Origin: JAACEU01 sp043816165
GTDB lineage: Bacteria; Patescibacteriota; Gracilibacteria; UBA1369; LOWO2-01-FULL-3
DNA: 28,850 bases
Direction: 5' to 3'
NCBI GenBank assembly: GCA_043816165.1
Contig: JBDRIE010000024.1
Coordinates: 1-28,850, forward strand
Within the stretch, counting starts at the first letter, position 1. Every line of letters begins with the position of its first letter. A program made the position numbers and the translations under genes. The notes under the pieces are model-generated. The model was not told the DNA's origin and made no database searches. It worked only from the letters and a program-made list of their open reading frames with translations. Below, piece after piece: positions 7,102 through 14,692 of this stretch.

Positions 7102-8118
7102 CTAGTCTCTAATGATGTTTCTCGCAACGATAACTGTGAAGAGTGCCATTAGTGCGGCTCCTACGAAACCTTCTGCTGCCGCTATAAACCGCATTGCTCC
7201 GACGGCGTGATAGTCTCCATAACCGACAGTTGTAAAGGTTACAATTGAAAAATAGAGAGAGTTCCAGAAAGAATGATAATCCAAAGGTTTATTGTGGAAA
7301 AGGAGGCTTGAATTTAACGTGTAAAGAAACGCGCAAATCGCCATGATGAGTGTTGAGGCTATCAGAACCCGAATAAATGAAGTTCCATATTTGCAGAGCA
7401 TGTCTCCAAATATAAAGTTTGTCCATCTGATTGGATTTTTGAGGCTTAGGATTTTTCTTTTGGAGCTCATTTCTTTGTAGTGGTAATGATCCGCAAAATC
7501 GTGAAGAGATGAATTTTTGTACATTTCTTTTATCTGTTTGTATTCTATTGAAGCGAAATGATGATTTTCTTCTTTTTCTGATTTCAGTTCTTTGCCGAAC
7601 GTGCTTTTCTGGTCAATAATAGTTGTTGATGTGGTGAGGTCTTTTATTGTTGCCTCAATAAAACTGCAATTTATCAGCTTTGCTCCGTTTAAATCCATGC
7701 CCGTACAGTCGGTCTGTTGAAAAGCGCATGTGTTTAGTGAAGCGCTCTTAAAATCTGCGTGATTCAAGTCGGCATGTTCGAAAAAACAGTCGTGGATTTT
7801 TCCGTCCTGGAAGGTGCAGTGTTTTAGAATTGCGCCTTCAAAGTGAATGCTTGAAAGAATTGCTATGTTTTCCGTGAATCCTCCGTCGTCTTCCTGAATA
7901 GGGACTCGGAAGTCAAAACCGGAGAGGTTAATTCCTCTCAAATCTATTCCGTCCTCAAGTTCTTCGTCGTTAATGCCAGGGAAATTTTTGACTTTTTCTC
8001 TGAAGAGGACAGGGCTTAGGAAACATCTTGAATCTTTGATAATTTTTACCAAAGATTTACCTTTTGTGGTTGTCCATCTGTGACGGAGCTCTTCTATTTT
8101 TTCTTTTGCATAGATCAT
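7102..8118 (-). CDS. Pentapeptide-repeat protein fused to a two-helix potassium channel
   Basis: The 338-residue protein joins two modules. Residues about 55-165 are pentapeptide repeats, seen in runs such as DLRGINLSGFDF and HADLNHADFKSASLN, which form a right-handed beta-helix. Residues about 245-335 form a two-transmembrane ion channel with the K+ filter TVGYGD near 297-303 between two hydrophobic helices (LIASTLIMAICAFLY and GFVGAALMALFTVIV). The beta-helix would sit in the cytoplasm before the first helix, where other channels carry gating domains. Whether the repeats gate the pore is unknown. An extended -10 box ends 6 nt before the ATG, suggesting a leaderless transcript, although the gene also follows the PBP gene closely (24 nt). 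Confidence 0.9.
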   Translation of the reverse strand: MIYAKEKIEELRHRWTTTKGKSLVKIIKDSRCFLSPVLFREKVKNFPGINDEELEDGIDLRGINLSGFDFRVPIQEDDGGFTENIAILSSIHFEGAILKHCTFQDGKIHDCFFEHADLNHADFKSASLNTCAFQQTDCTGMDLNGAKLINCSFIEATIKDLTTSTTIIDQKSTFGKELKSEKEENHHFASIEYKQIKEMYKNSSLHDFADHYHYKEMSSKRKILSLKNPIRWTNFIFGDMLCKYGTSFIRVLIASTLIMAICAFLYTLNSSLLFHNKPLDYHSFWNSLYFSIVTFTTVGYGDYHAVGAMRFIAAAEGFVGAALMALFTVIVARNIIRD

Positions 8119-8124
8119 CGTATT

Positions 8125-8133
8125 ATTATACCA
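8125..8133 (-). promoter_or_regulatory. Extended -10 promoter of the channel gene
   Basis: The minus strand reads TGGTATAAT followed by six bases and the ATG at 8118. Transcription would begin at or next to the start codon. A small hairpin, CCATAAA-TTCC-TTTATGG (8131-8148), overlaps it and the PBP stop codon. Confidence 0.65.
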
Positions 8134-8142
8134 TAAATTCCT

Positions 8143-10902
8143 TTATGGGTCTACGATGATGTTTGGTTTTTCCTCGTCTTTGTCGTCTTTGTCTTTTTTG
8201 GAGTTGTTGCTGGATGAACCGTCTCCGATTTTTATTTCGATTGCTGATTGTGAGCTGTAGCCAAGACTGTCGATGACTTTTGCGACAATTAGGTGGCGTG
8301 ATCCTTCTTCCAGGAACTTGGAGATGTTTAAATAACCGTTGTATGGTGCTGTTGTTGTGAAGAATTCTTTTTTGTCGTCGAGATAGAATTCTACTCTATC
8401 TACTCCGTTTTTCGCATCTACGCTAACTTCGACCAGGAAATTTCCTGTTTGGAGGATGCTTTGAGAAGTAGGGTTTGCAATGTTGATAGAAGGTGCAGAG
8501 GCGGCTGATTGTGCTGTGTGTATATCGTCGTATGTTGTTGGAGGAACACCGATTCTTACGCCGTCTACTGTTCCGGAAGCGTCACTAGTTTCGTAATAAG
8601 CTTTGATTTCGTTTGCCCAGTTTAGCATGTCAGCAATTGGTTCGTAGTTTTGGAATGTGACCTCTTCTATTGCTTCTTCAGGTGTGTATTCGGTGGCGAG
8701 TAGTCCGGAAACATTATCTATTTTTACCGTGAAGAATAGATTTTCTGTTTCGGTTGGAACTGAGAAACCAGGGAAAATCTCGGTTGTTATCATTGATGCA
8801 GGGGTTGATGCTCCCGGGAGTTTTCCTGATGCTTTTGAGACTTGCACGTGTTTGATTCCTTCCGGTTCCGGGAATGGTTCTGCAGGAATATCTTTCAATG
8901 CTTCTGTCATTACCTCATTGAAAATAGGGGATGCGGCGTCGTAACCGTTTGCGTTGTATCCAAGTCCTGTACCGTCTGTGTTACCAACCCAAACACCTGT
9001 AACGATTGTAGGCGTGTATCCGATTGTCCAAGCGTCTGATGGACGGACTGCTGTTCCTCCTGAGTCCATCTTGTTTTCTTTTGTTGAGGTACCCGTTTTT
9101 GCGGCGTTAGGCTTTCCGCTTATAAAAAGTCTTGGGCCGACCGCTACTTCCTGGTCTGAAAGAATATCGTTGATGAGATAAGCGATTTGTGGGTCAAGCA
9201 CTTCTTCGAATTCTTTTTGAACATGTTCTTCAAGGACGTCTCCATTTGAGTTTTCAACTTTTAAAATACCTGTTAATTCCGGTTTTTTACCATTGTTTGC
9301 GAATGTTCCATAAGCTGTAACCATTTCTATTAATGGGACTTCTCCTGCTCCGAGTGCGAGCGGGTATCCATAACTATGTGCTTTGTTTAATGTGGTTATT
9401 CCCATTTTTTCAGATAAATCGATGATTTCGTCCTGTTCACCGGCCAGGAAGTATGTCTTGATTGCCGGGATATTTCTGGATTGCCCAAGAGCACGCCTGA
9501 TAGAGATTTGTCCTTGCCAGTAGCCGTCGTAGTTCTGTGGTCGGTTGCTTCCAAGCTTTGTAGGGATATCGTAAATTACGTTTCCGGGTGCGTATCCGTT
9601 GTAGAAAGCTTGTGCGTAAACGATTGGTTTGAATGACGAACCCGGTTGTCGAGGTCTTATTACTACGTTTACGTTTCCATCAATTTCTTCGTTGAAGTAG
9701 TCTCTAGATCCTACCATTGCAAGGATTTCTCCGGTTTTTGAATTGATTGTAAGAATAGCAAGGTTGTTTGCTTCAAAACGTTCTTCGTTGGAATCTCCAT
9801 ATGTTGTCGCTACTTCTTCCGCTGTTGCTTGAATGTCCGGGTCGATAGTTGTGTAGACTTTTAATCCTCCTTGTTCAACTACGTCTTTTCCGTATTTGTC
9901 TTCTAAAATTTGCTTAATATATAGAACGAAGTGTGGGTGAGTGATCGATTCTTGGTAGTCGTTGAATACGATTGTTTGTAGTTCGTTTAGGGCTTCTTGC
10001 CTTTCTTCGGCCGTGATGTCACCAAGGTCGGACATTCGTTTTAATACCAGGTCTGATCGTCCTTGGATGTAAAGAGTTTCGCCATTTCCGAGCTCGACGT
10101 GTTGCCCTATTAACCCTCTGACATATTCTTCTTCTTCAAGGTCAGATTCTCCCTCAATATTTCTATATGCGAGTTCTTCTTCGGAGAATTCTTTTAATAA
10201 ATGTGAGAACTTGTTGTTTCCATAAGGATTGTATCGACTTGGAGCTTGTGGGAGTGCGGCCAAGACGGAACTCTCGGCCAGCGTTAGGTCTTTTGCGTCT
10301 TTGTTAAAATAGATCTCGGCTGCTATTTGGCACCCATAAGCGTTATTTCCGTATGGGATTCTGTTCAAATACAGTTCGAGAATTTTTTCTTTATCGTAAA
10401 CACGTTCAAGTCGGATCGCGAGGATAAGCTCTTTTGCTTTTCTTGTATATGTTCTTTCCGATGATAGGAAAGTGTTTTTTACGTATTGTTGAGTGATTGT
10501 AGATCCGCCACGAGGGGATCCAATGCCGAATATTTCGTACATTGCGGCTTTTGTAATCGCGAAAACGTCAAATCCTCCGTGTTCCCAGAACATGTCATCT
10601 TCGATTGCGACTGTAGCTGCTGCTAAATATGGAGAAATATCGTCATAATCGATCTGGTCTCTGTTTTCTTCTCCATGGATTGTATATAAAAGATTGCCTT
10701 CTCTGTCGAAAATTTCAGTTGATTGTGCAACTGACAGGTTTTCCAAATCTACTACATCCGGAAGCCCTATGGAGAGGATTGCGATCATCCCTCCTATAGT
10801 TATTGTACCGAGCAAAAACAGACCAACGAGCGCTGTGAAAACCCAGAAGGCTATTTTTTTATAAAGACTGACCTCTTTGTGTGGTAGGAATCGTTTTAAC
10901 AT
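8143..10902 (-). CDS. Class A penicillin-binding protein (bifunctional peptidoglycan synthase)
   Basis: Polymerises lipid II into glycan strands and cross-links the peptides, acting outside the membrane. A short cytoplasmic start and one transmembrane helix (about 14-45) are followed by the glycosyltransferase-51 domain, with EDDMFWEHGGFD near 98-109 and GGSTITQQYVKNTF. The transpeptidase domain has the catalytic Ser in PGSSFKP near 419, SRN in LGQSRNIPAIK, and KTGTS near 600. Residues about 795-890 look like a bacterial Ig-like domain (PSINIANPTSQS...), followed by an acidic Lys/Asp tail; at 919 residues it is longer than minimal PBP1a-type proteins because of this. It follows the PAS-GAF gene by 11 nt, suggesting co-transcription. 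Confidence 0.95.
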   Translation of the reverse strand: MLKRFLPHKEVSLYKKIAFWVFTALVGLFLLGTITIGGMIAILSIGLPDVVDLENLSVAQSTEIFDREGNLLYTIHGEENRDQIDYDDISPYLAAATVAIEDDMFWEHGGFDVFAITKAAMYEIFGIGSPRGGSTITQQYVKNTFLSSERTYTRKAKELILAIRLERVYDKEKILELYLNRIPYGNNAYGCQIAAEIYFNKDAKDLTLAESSVLAALPQAPSRYNPYGNNKFSHLLKEFSEEELAYRNIEGESDLEEEEYVRGLIGQHVELGNGETLYIQGRSDLVLKRMSDLGDITAEERQEALNELQTIVFNDYQESITHPHFVLYIKQILEDKYGKDVVEQGGLKVYTTIDPDIQATAEEVATTYGDSNEERFEANNLAILTINSKTGEILAMVGSRDYFNEEIDGNVNVVIRPRQPGSSFKPIVYAQAFYNGYAPGNVIYDIPTKLGSNRPQNYDGYWQGQISIRRALGQSRNIPAIKTYFLAGEQDEIIDLSEKMGITTLNKAHSYGYPLALGAGEVPLIEMVTAYGTFANNGKKPELTGILKVENSNGDVLEEHVQKEFEEVLDPQIAYLINDILSDQEVAVGPRLFISGKPNAAKTGTSTKENKMDSGGTAVRPSDAWTIGYTPTIVTGVWVGNTDGTGLGYNANGYDAASPIFNEVMTEALKDIPAEPFPEPEGIKHVQVSKASGKLPGASTPASMITTEIFPGFSVPTETENLFFTVKIDNVSGLLATEYTPEEAIEEVTFQNYEPIADMLNWANEIKAYYETSDASGTVDGVRIGVPPTTYDDIHTAQSAASAPSINIANPTSQSILQTGNFLVEVSVDAKNGVDRVEFYLDDKKEFFTTTAPYNGYLNISKFLEEGSRHLIVAKVIDSLGYSSQSAIEIKIGDGSSSNNSKKDKDDKDEEKPNIIVDP

Positions 10903-10913
10903 CGAAAAATATC

Positions 10914-12239
10914 TTACTTTCTTTTAATGTAAAGCGCAAGGGAGCACTGTTTTCCAAAATTTTCGAGAAATTCCGTTTCGATGAGGCGGAATTTTCCGGG
11001 GTCGGTTGCGTACATGCTAAGTGTGCCAATTGGCTTGTCTGCCATCATTAGTGGAATGAGGATAAGCGCCTTGAATTTGTGAGCTTTGACCAGTTTGATT
11101 CCTTGGTGTTTTGTTGAGGAATCAATGTCTTGGATTATTATTGGTCTTTGGGTTTTGAATGCGTCTTCTGCGAGACTATTCTCGATAGCAATTTTGCTTT
11201 TGTCCAGCCATTTGTGGCTTACTCCAAGGCAGGAGAGAAGTCTTAGAGTTTTATTATTTTGGCTGAGGAGTCTTAGGATTGCTCCATCACATTTTGTGAG
11301 CATGCAAGTCGCGCTTACAATCAATTTTCCTACTTTTTCTATTCCTTCTTTTGAGGTTGTGATTTCAATGATTTCGTTCATGTAGTCGTTTTGTCGTTTT
11401 TGGATTCCGAGTTCTTTGTAGGCGTCTTGGATGGCTTCGAATCTTTTTTGGAGTTCGGTATTTACTCTTTTTCTGTCAGTAATATCTTGGTAGATGACCA
11501 GGTAACCTTTTGAGCCACCTCTAGTGTCAGTAACTTTTGTCATTGTTAGTGAAACGTCTATTTTTTCCCCGTTTTTGCGGAGACGTTTTGTTTCAAAATT
11601 TCTGATGAATTTTACTTTCTCTACTTCTGCAATGATTTTTTTATTTTCTTCGTTTAATTCTTTTGGGATTACGAGGCTTGATAATTTTTTTCCAAAGACC
11701 TCTTGTTCCTTGTAGCCGAAGGTTTTTTCCGCACCGGTGTTCCAGAGTCTTATGTTATGATGTTTTTCGAGGATTACGATGGCTTCTGTTGAGCTTCTGA
11801 TGATTTGATCTGAGAGCCTTTTTTGCTCATATAGTTTTTTGATTTTTGTGAGATTTGTGAAAATTCCTAATGTTCCTCCGGATTTTGTAGGGCCACCGCT
11901 GATGAGTAATGGCATTATTTTCCCCGATTTTGATATCATGTTAGCTTCGTATTGCGAGGATTTTCCCGATTTTCTGAGTCTGTGGTGGTTATTTATGGTT
12001 TTTTTGCCTTCTTCATCGAACCAAAAAACACAATCTTGTCCAACACATTCTTCCAGGGAATATTCCGAAAGCTTTTCGAAAACCGGATTTACGTATAGCG
12101 TTTTATGGTTTTTATCGCCTACCCAAAGGCATTCGTTCATTGTGTTTGCAAGATTTGTTGATTGAACGAATTTTTCCAGAGATTTACGTAGATTTTTTTG
12201 ATCTGGATTTTTCTTTTTTTTTGTAGTTCTTGTGGTCAT
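10914..12239 (-). CDS. PAS-PAS-GAF sensor protein without an output domain
   Basis: From ATG 12239 the product is 441 residues: PAS domain about 33-131 (GDKNHKTLYVNPVFEKLSEY), PAS domain about 146-250 (with IYQDITDRKR at its end), a short linker, and GAF domain about 290-440 (LILIPLMMADKPIGTL). No histidine kinase, GGDEF, EAL or DNA-binding domain follows, and there is no membrane segment, so it is a soluble sensor that would act through a partner. The frame is open up to TTG 12302, but that TTG is the first half of a TTGACA promoter hexamer; ATG 12281, 12278 and 12239 are the alternatives, and 12239 fits the promoter. It leads a probable operon with the PBP, channel and methyltransferase genes, hinting at envelope sensing. 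Ligand and cofactor are unknown. Confidence 0.85.
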   Translation of the reverse strand: MTTRTTKKKKNPDQKNLRKSLEKFVQSTNLANTMNECLWVGDKNHKTLYVNPVFEKLSEYSLEECVGQDCVFWFDEEGKKTINNHHRLRKSGKSSQYEANMISKSGKIMPLLISGGPTKSGGTLGIFTNLTKIKKLYEQKRLSDQIIRSSTEAIVILEKHHNIRLWNTGAEKTFGYKEQEVFGKKLSSLVIPKELNEENKKIIAEVEKVKFIRNFETKRLRKNGEKIDVSLTMTKVTDTRGGSKGYLVIYQDITDRKRVNTELQKRFEAIQDAYKELGIQKRQNDYMNEIIEITTSKEGIEKVGKLIVSATCMLTKCDGAILRLLSQNNKTLRLLSCLGVSHKWLDKSKIAIENSLAEDAFKTQRPIIIQDIDSSTKHQGIKLVKAHKFKALILIPLMMADKPIGTLSMYATDPGKFRLIETEFLENFGKQCSLALYIKRK

Positions 12240-12296
12240 GTTTTTGTTGACATGATGCCCTTTCCTCGGTAGTATCATCATCCTGTTTTCTTTTTT

Positions 12297-12302
12297 TGTC
12301 AA
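12297..12302 (-). promoter_or_regulatory. Likely -35 hexamer of the PAS-GAF operon
   Basis: The minus strand reads TTGACA here, followed 17-20 nt later by the weak -10 candidates GATGAT or GATACT. It lies in the short gap between divergent genes, so the plus-strand gene's control region overlaps it. Confidence 0.4.
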
Positions 12303-12325
12303 GGAAACATTTAATAAATTGATTT

Positions 12326-14692
12326 ATGGGAGTGCTAAAGATGAGGCCGGACGGCTTAGATAGTAATGAATCAAAAAAGATCGTTTGTGAAACGACATTT
12401 TTTGCCAGTGAGGAGCTTAATTTGTTGCGCCATTCGTCTCGTGATCTAGCTTCGAGGGTGCTTAGGGAAGGCGATGATGACGATGGAGGAAAGCGAAAAG
12501 AAGGTGTTGATTTGAGGGATGCTTATGATCTTGTGCCTTATGGTGGACATAGGAGCTTGGAAGAAATGATATCTAAACTTGAGGGGGATTATAGAAATTG
12601 GCCTTCTCATGAAGAGGCATTAAGACATCTTTGTAATTTTTTCCCGTTTTTGGAAGGAGAATTGGATGTTGATGAACATATTCGCAGAGGTCTTCAAGCG
12701 GGGGCTTTGTATTCTTCCACTGTAAGAGATAGAAATTGGACTCGTGAGGGCTTGAAGGCGGAATTGAGAAGAAATATTTCAGCTACATGGCGTAGGAATA
12801 ATGAAGGGTTTTTGGAGACAAAAGCTTTTACAGAGGGGCATTTGGATGTTGCGACAGCAATGAAATGTATGAGGACGCTTGGTCCAAACGAAAACCTGAA
12901 AAGATTGGGTATTAAAGACATTTCTCCAGAGGAGGGATTGACATGGTGGTTGAGATTTTATCAGGCTTCGGATTTGGCTTTGGAAGAAGGGAATTGGCAC
13001 AGGGAGACTAATGCCGCCGGATGGAATACGGATTTGATTGGAAAAGAACTTAAGGCGGGACACCCTGAGGGTAAAGGTATTTCAGTTCAGCTTTTTCAAA
13101 AGATGCCGGAAGATCGTGCGAGAAAGATGGTAAGACCTTATATTGATATGCATCTTTCATTGATTTTTCCGGATAGGGAGAAGGGAAGGTCTATTTTGAC
13201 TCAACCTGGTAGTGGAATCGTGAGGCGTTTTGTACAGGAAGATTTTTACAAAGATTTAATGGAGTTGGCGGAAGAATATGGTGTTTATAATGATTATAAG
13301 GATATTTTTGATTGTTTGATAACACTAAGGCACGCAATTCATGTAGCCGATTTTGTTTTAGAGCCGTCATGGCATAAGCAATTTGCGATTGGTAGGAAAA
13401 AAGCAATTAGTGAAAGGTTTTCGCTCGGGGATGTTCTTCGTAGGCGTCAAATTGAGAATGGTGAATTGGCAGATGTTTTTTCAGTTGGAGACAAGGATAA
13501 TTTTGCAGAGAGATTAATGCATAGGCGTGGATTGGCAAGTAGAATTACATCACTTGATATTAGTGATAAGATTGTGGAGCCGATAGTTGAAGAGTATGAA
13601 GGAGAAAACGTAAAATTAGTTCGTATTCCGAAGGGAAATGAAGACGATAGGTTGGAGAGGGGGCTTGAGCATTATAATAGAGAAAAAGTGATATTTTTTG
13701 GAGATGTTCTTCACGAGACAGAAGATCCATTTAGGTATTTGATAAAGTATTATAAAATGTTGCCGCCCGGAGGGGAGATGGTGATAATTGACCCTACTCA
13801 TAGTGAGGCCGTTGATGATATTTCTCCAAGAGCTTCTTATGAAAAGGACAGCAGTGAGTACCCAGGTTCTATGACGTCGGTTGAACAAATGAATGCGATT
13901 TTAGGTGTTTTGACTGAATGTTTTGGGGCTCAGATAGAGCAGGCCGATCAAATTACTCCCGGATCTTATGGTGGTTCTAATGATAATTTTCAAAGAAGAA
14001 CAGTAGTTATTTACAAGCCTCGAAATGTTATTCCTTATCAAATGCCACACGAGGAAGTTGATTGGGAAAGTTTGGTTTTTGCCGATAATGAAATTTTTGA
14101 AATATGGCCTTTGAGTTTGGTTCAGGAAGAGGATAGGGAAGTGGTTCTTGAGGAAATGTACATGTATAATGGGCAAGATTTGGCAGAGCTTGGTTTAAAA
14201 CGGAGGGATATTAAGAAAGTTGTGGTTAAGTCTTTGTATTTTCGGATAGGCGGTAGGCCAACTGATTTACCCGGAAGTTATGTTTATGCAAATGATCATG
14301 GGTATGTTGATAGATATGCTGATCATCGATCTCCTCACGGTTCATATCTTGATTCTTTATTAAAAAGAACAGGGAATGATGACAATATTCGACGTCAGAA
14401 TAAGTTTGCGGGAGAGGCAATAGCTATTATTTATTTACTTAGAGATGTTTGTGATATAGACGTTTCTGACAGGGTTCGGTTGTGTCCCGGTTGGAAGAAT
14501 TTTTCAATGAAGCCGTTTATTGAAAGAGAAGAAGCAGAGGATGATGGGGATGAGGATGGAGTGATAGTAGAGGATGGAGTGATAGTAGAAGATGGTGATC
14601 TGAAGGATGGTGAGAGGTTTGACGAAGACAGTGATGATGGTGATACAGATAGAGGCTTTCCTCCTTTGGTGGACAGACCAGAAAATATCTAG
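12326..14692 (+). CDS. Large hypothetical protein with a methyltransferase-like core
   Basis: I do not recognise this 788-residue family. The middle (about 365-540) resembles a degenerate class I SAM-methyltransferase: VFSVGDKDNFAERL (weak glycine motif, near 382), ITSLDIS (acidic strand end), KVIFFGDVLHETEDPF (near 455) and KMLPPGGEMVIIDPTHSE (near 477). The N-terminal 350 residues are mostly helical and carry no motif I know; the C-terminal 60 residues are very acidic and contain a duplicated EDGVIV unit. There is no signal peptide or membrane segment. ATG 12326 lies about 4 nt after the predicted transcription start; ATG 12341, with GGGAG eight bases before it, is an alternative. It shares its upstream region with the PAS-GAF gene, and its stop shares a CTAG with pheT's stop. 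Confidence 0.8.
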   Translation: MGVLKMRPDGLDSNESKKIVCETTFFASEELNLLRHSSRDLASRVLREGDDDDGGKRKEGVDLRDAYDLVPYGGHRSLEEMISKLEGDYRNWPSHEEALRHLCNFFPFLEGELDVDEHIRRGLQAGALYSSTVRDRNWTREGLKAELRRNISATWRRNNEGFLETKAFTEGHLDVATAMKCMRTLGPNENLKRLGIKDISPEEGLTWWLRFYQASDLALEEGNWHRETNAAGWNTDLIGKELKAGHPEGKGISVQLFQKMPEDRARKMVRPYIDMHLSLIFPDREKGRSILTQPGSGIVRRFVQEDFYKDLMELAEEYGVYNDYKDIFDCLITLRHAIHVADFVLEPSWHKQFAIGRKKAISERFSLGDVLRRRQIENGELADVFSVGDKDNFAERLMHRRGLASRITSLDISDKIVEPIVEEYEGENVKLVRIPKGNEDDRLERGLEHYNREKVIFFGDVLHETEDPFRYLIKYYKMLPPGGEMVIIDPTHSEAVDDISPRASYEKDSSEYPGSMTSVEQMNAILGVLTECFGAQIEQADQITPGSYGGSNDNFQRRTVVIYKPRNVIPYQMPHEEVDWESLVFADNEIFEIWPLSLVQEEDREVVLEEMYMYNGQDLAELGLKRRDIKKVVVKSLYFRIGGRPTDLPGSYVYANDHGYVDRYADHRSPHGSYLDSLLKRTGNDDNIRRQNKFAGEAIAIIYLLRDVCDIDVSDRVRLCPGWKNFSMKPFIEREEAEDDGDEDGVIVEDGVIVEDGDLKDGERFDEDSDDGDTDRGFPPLVDRPENI
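14552..14587 (+). repeat. In-frame 18-bp tandem duplication
   Basis: Two exact copies of GAGGATGGAGTGATAGTA lie head to tail, encoding EDGVIV twice in the acidic tail of the methyltransferase-like protein. A partial third copy (GAAGATGGTGAT) follows. The exact match suggests recent slippage. Confidence 0.9.

Noticed and set aside
12240..12302. N-terminal extension of the PAS-GAF protein from TTG
   Set aside because: The TTG is part of a TTGACA promoter hexamer, so this segment is probably not transcribed or translated.
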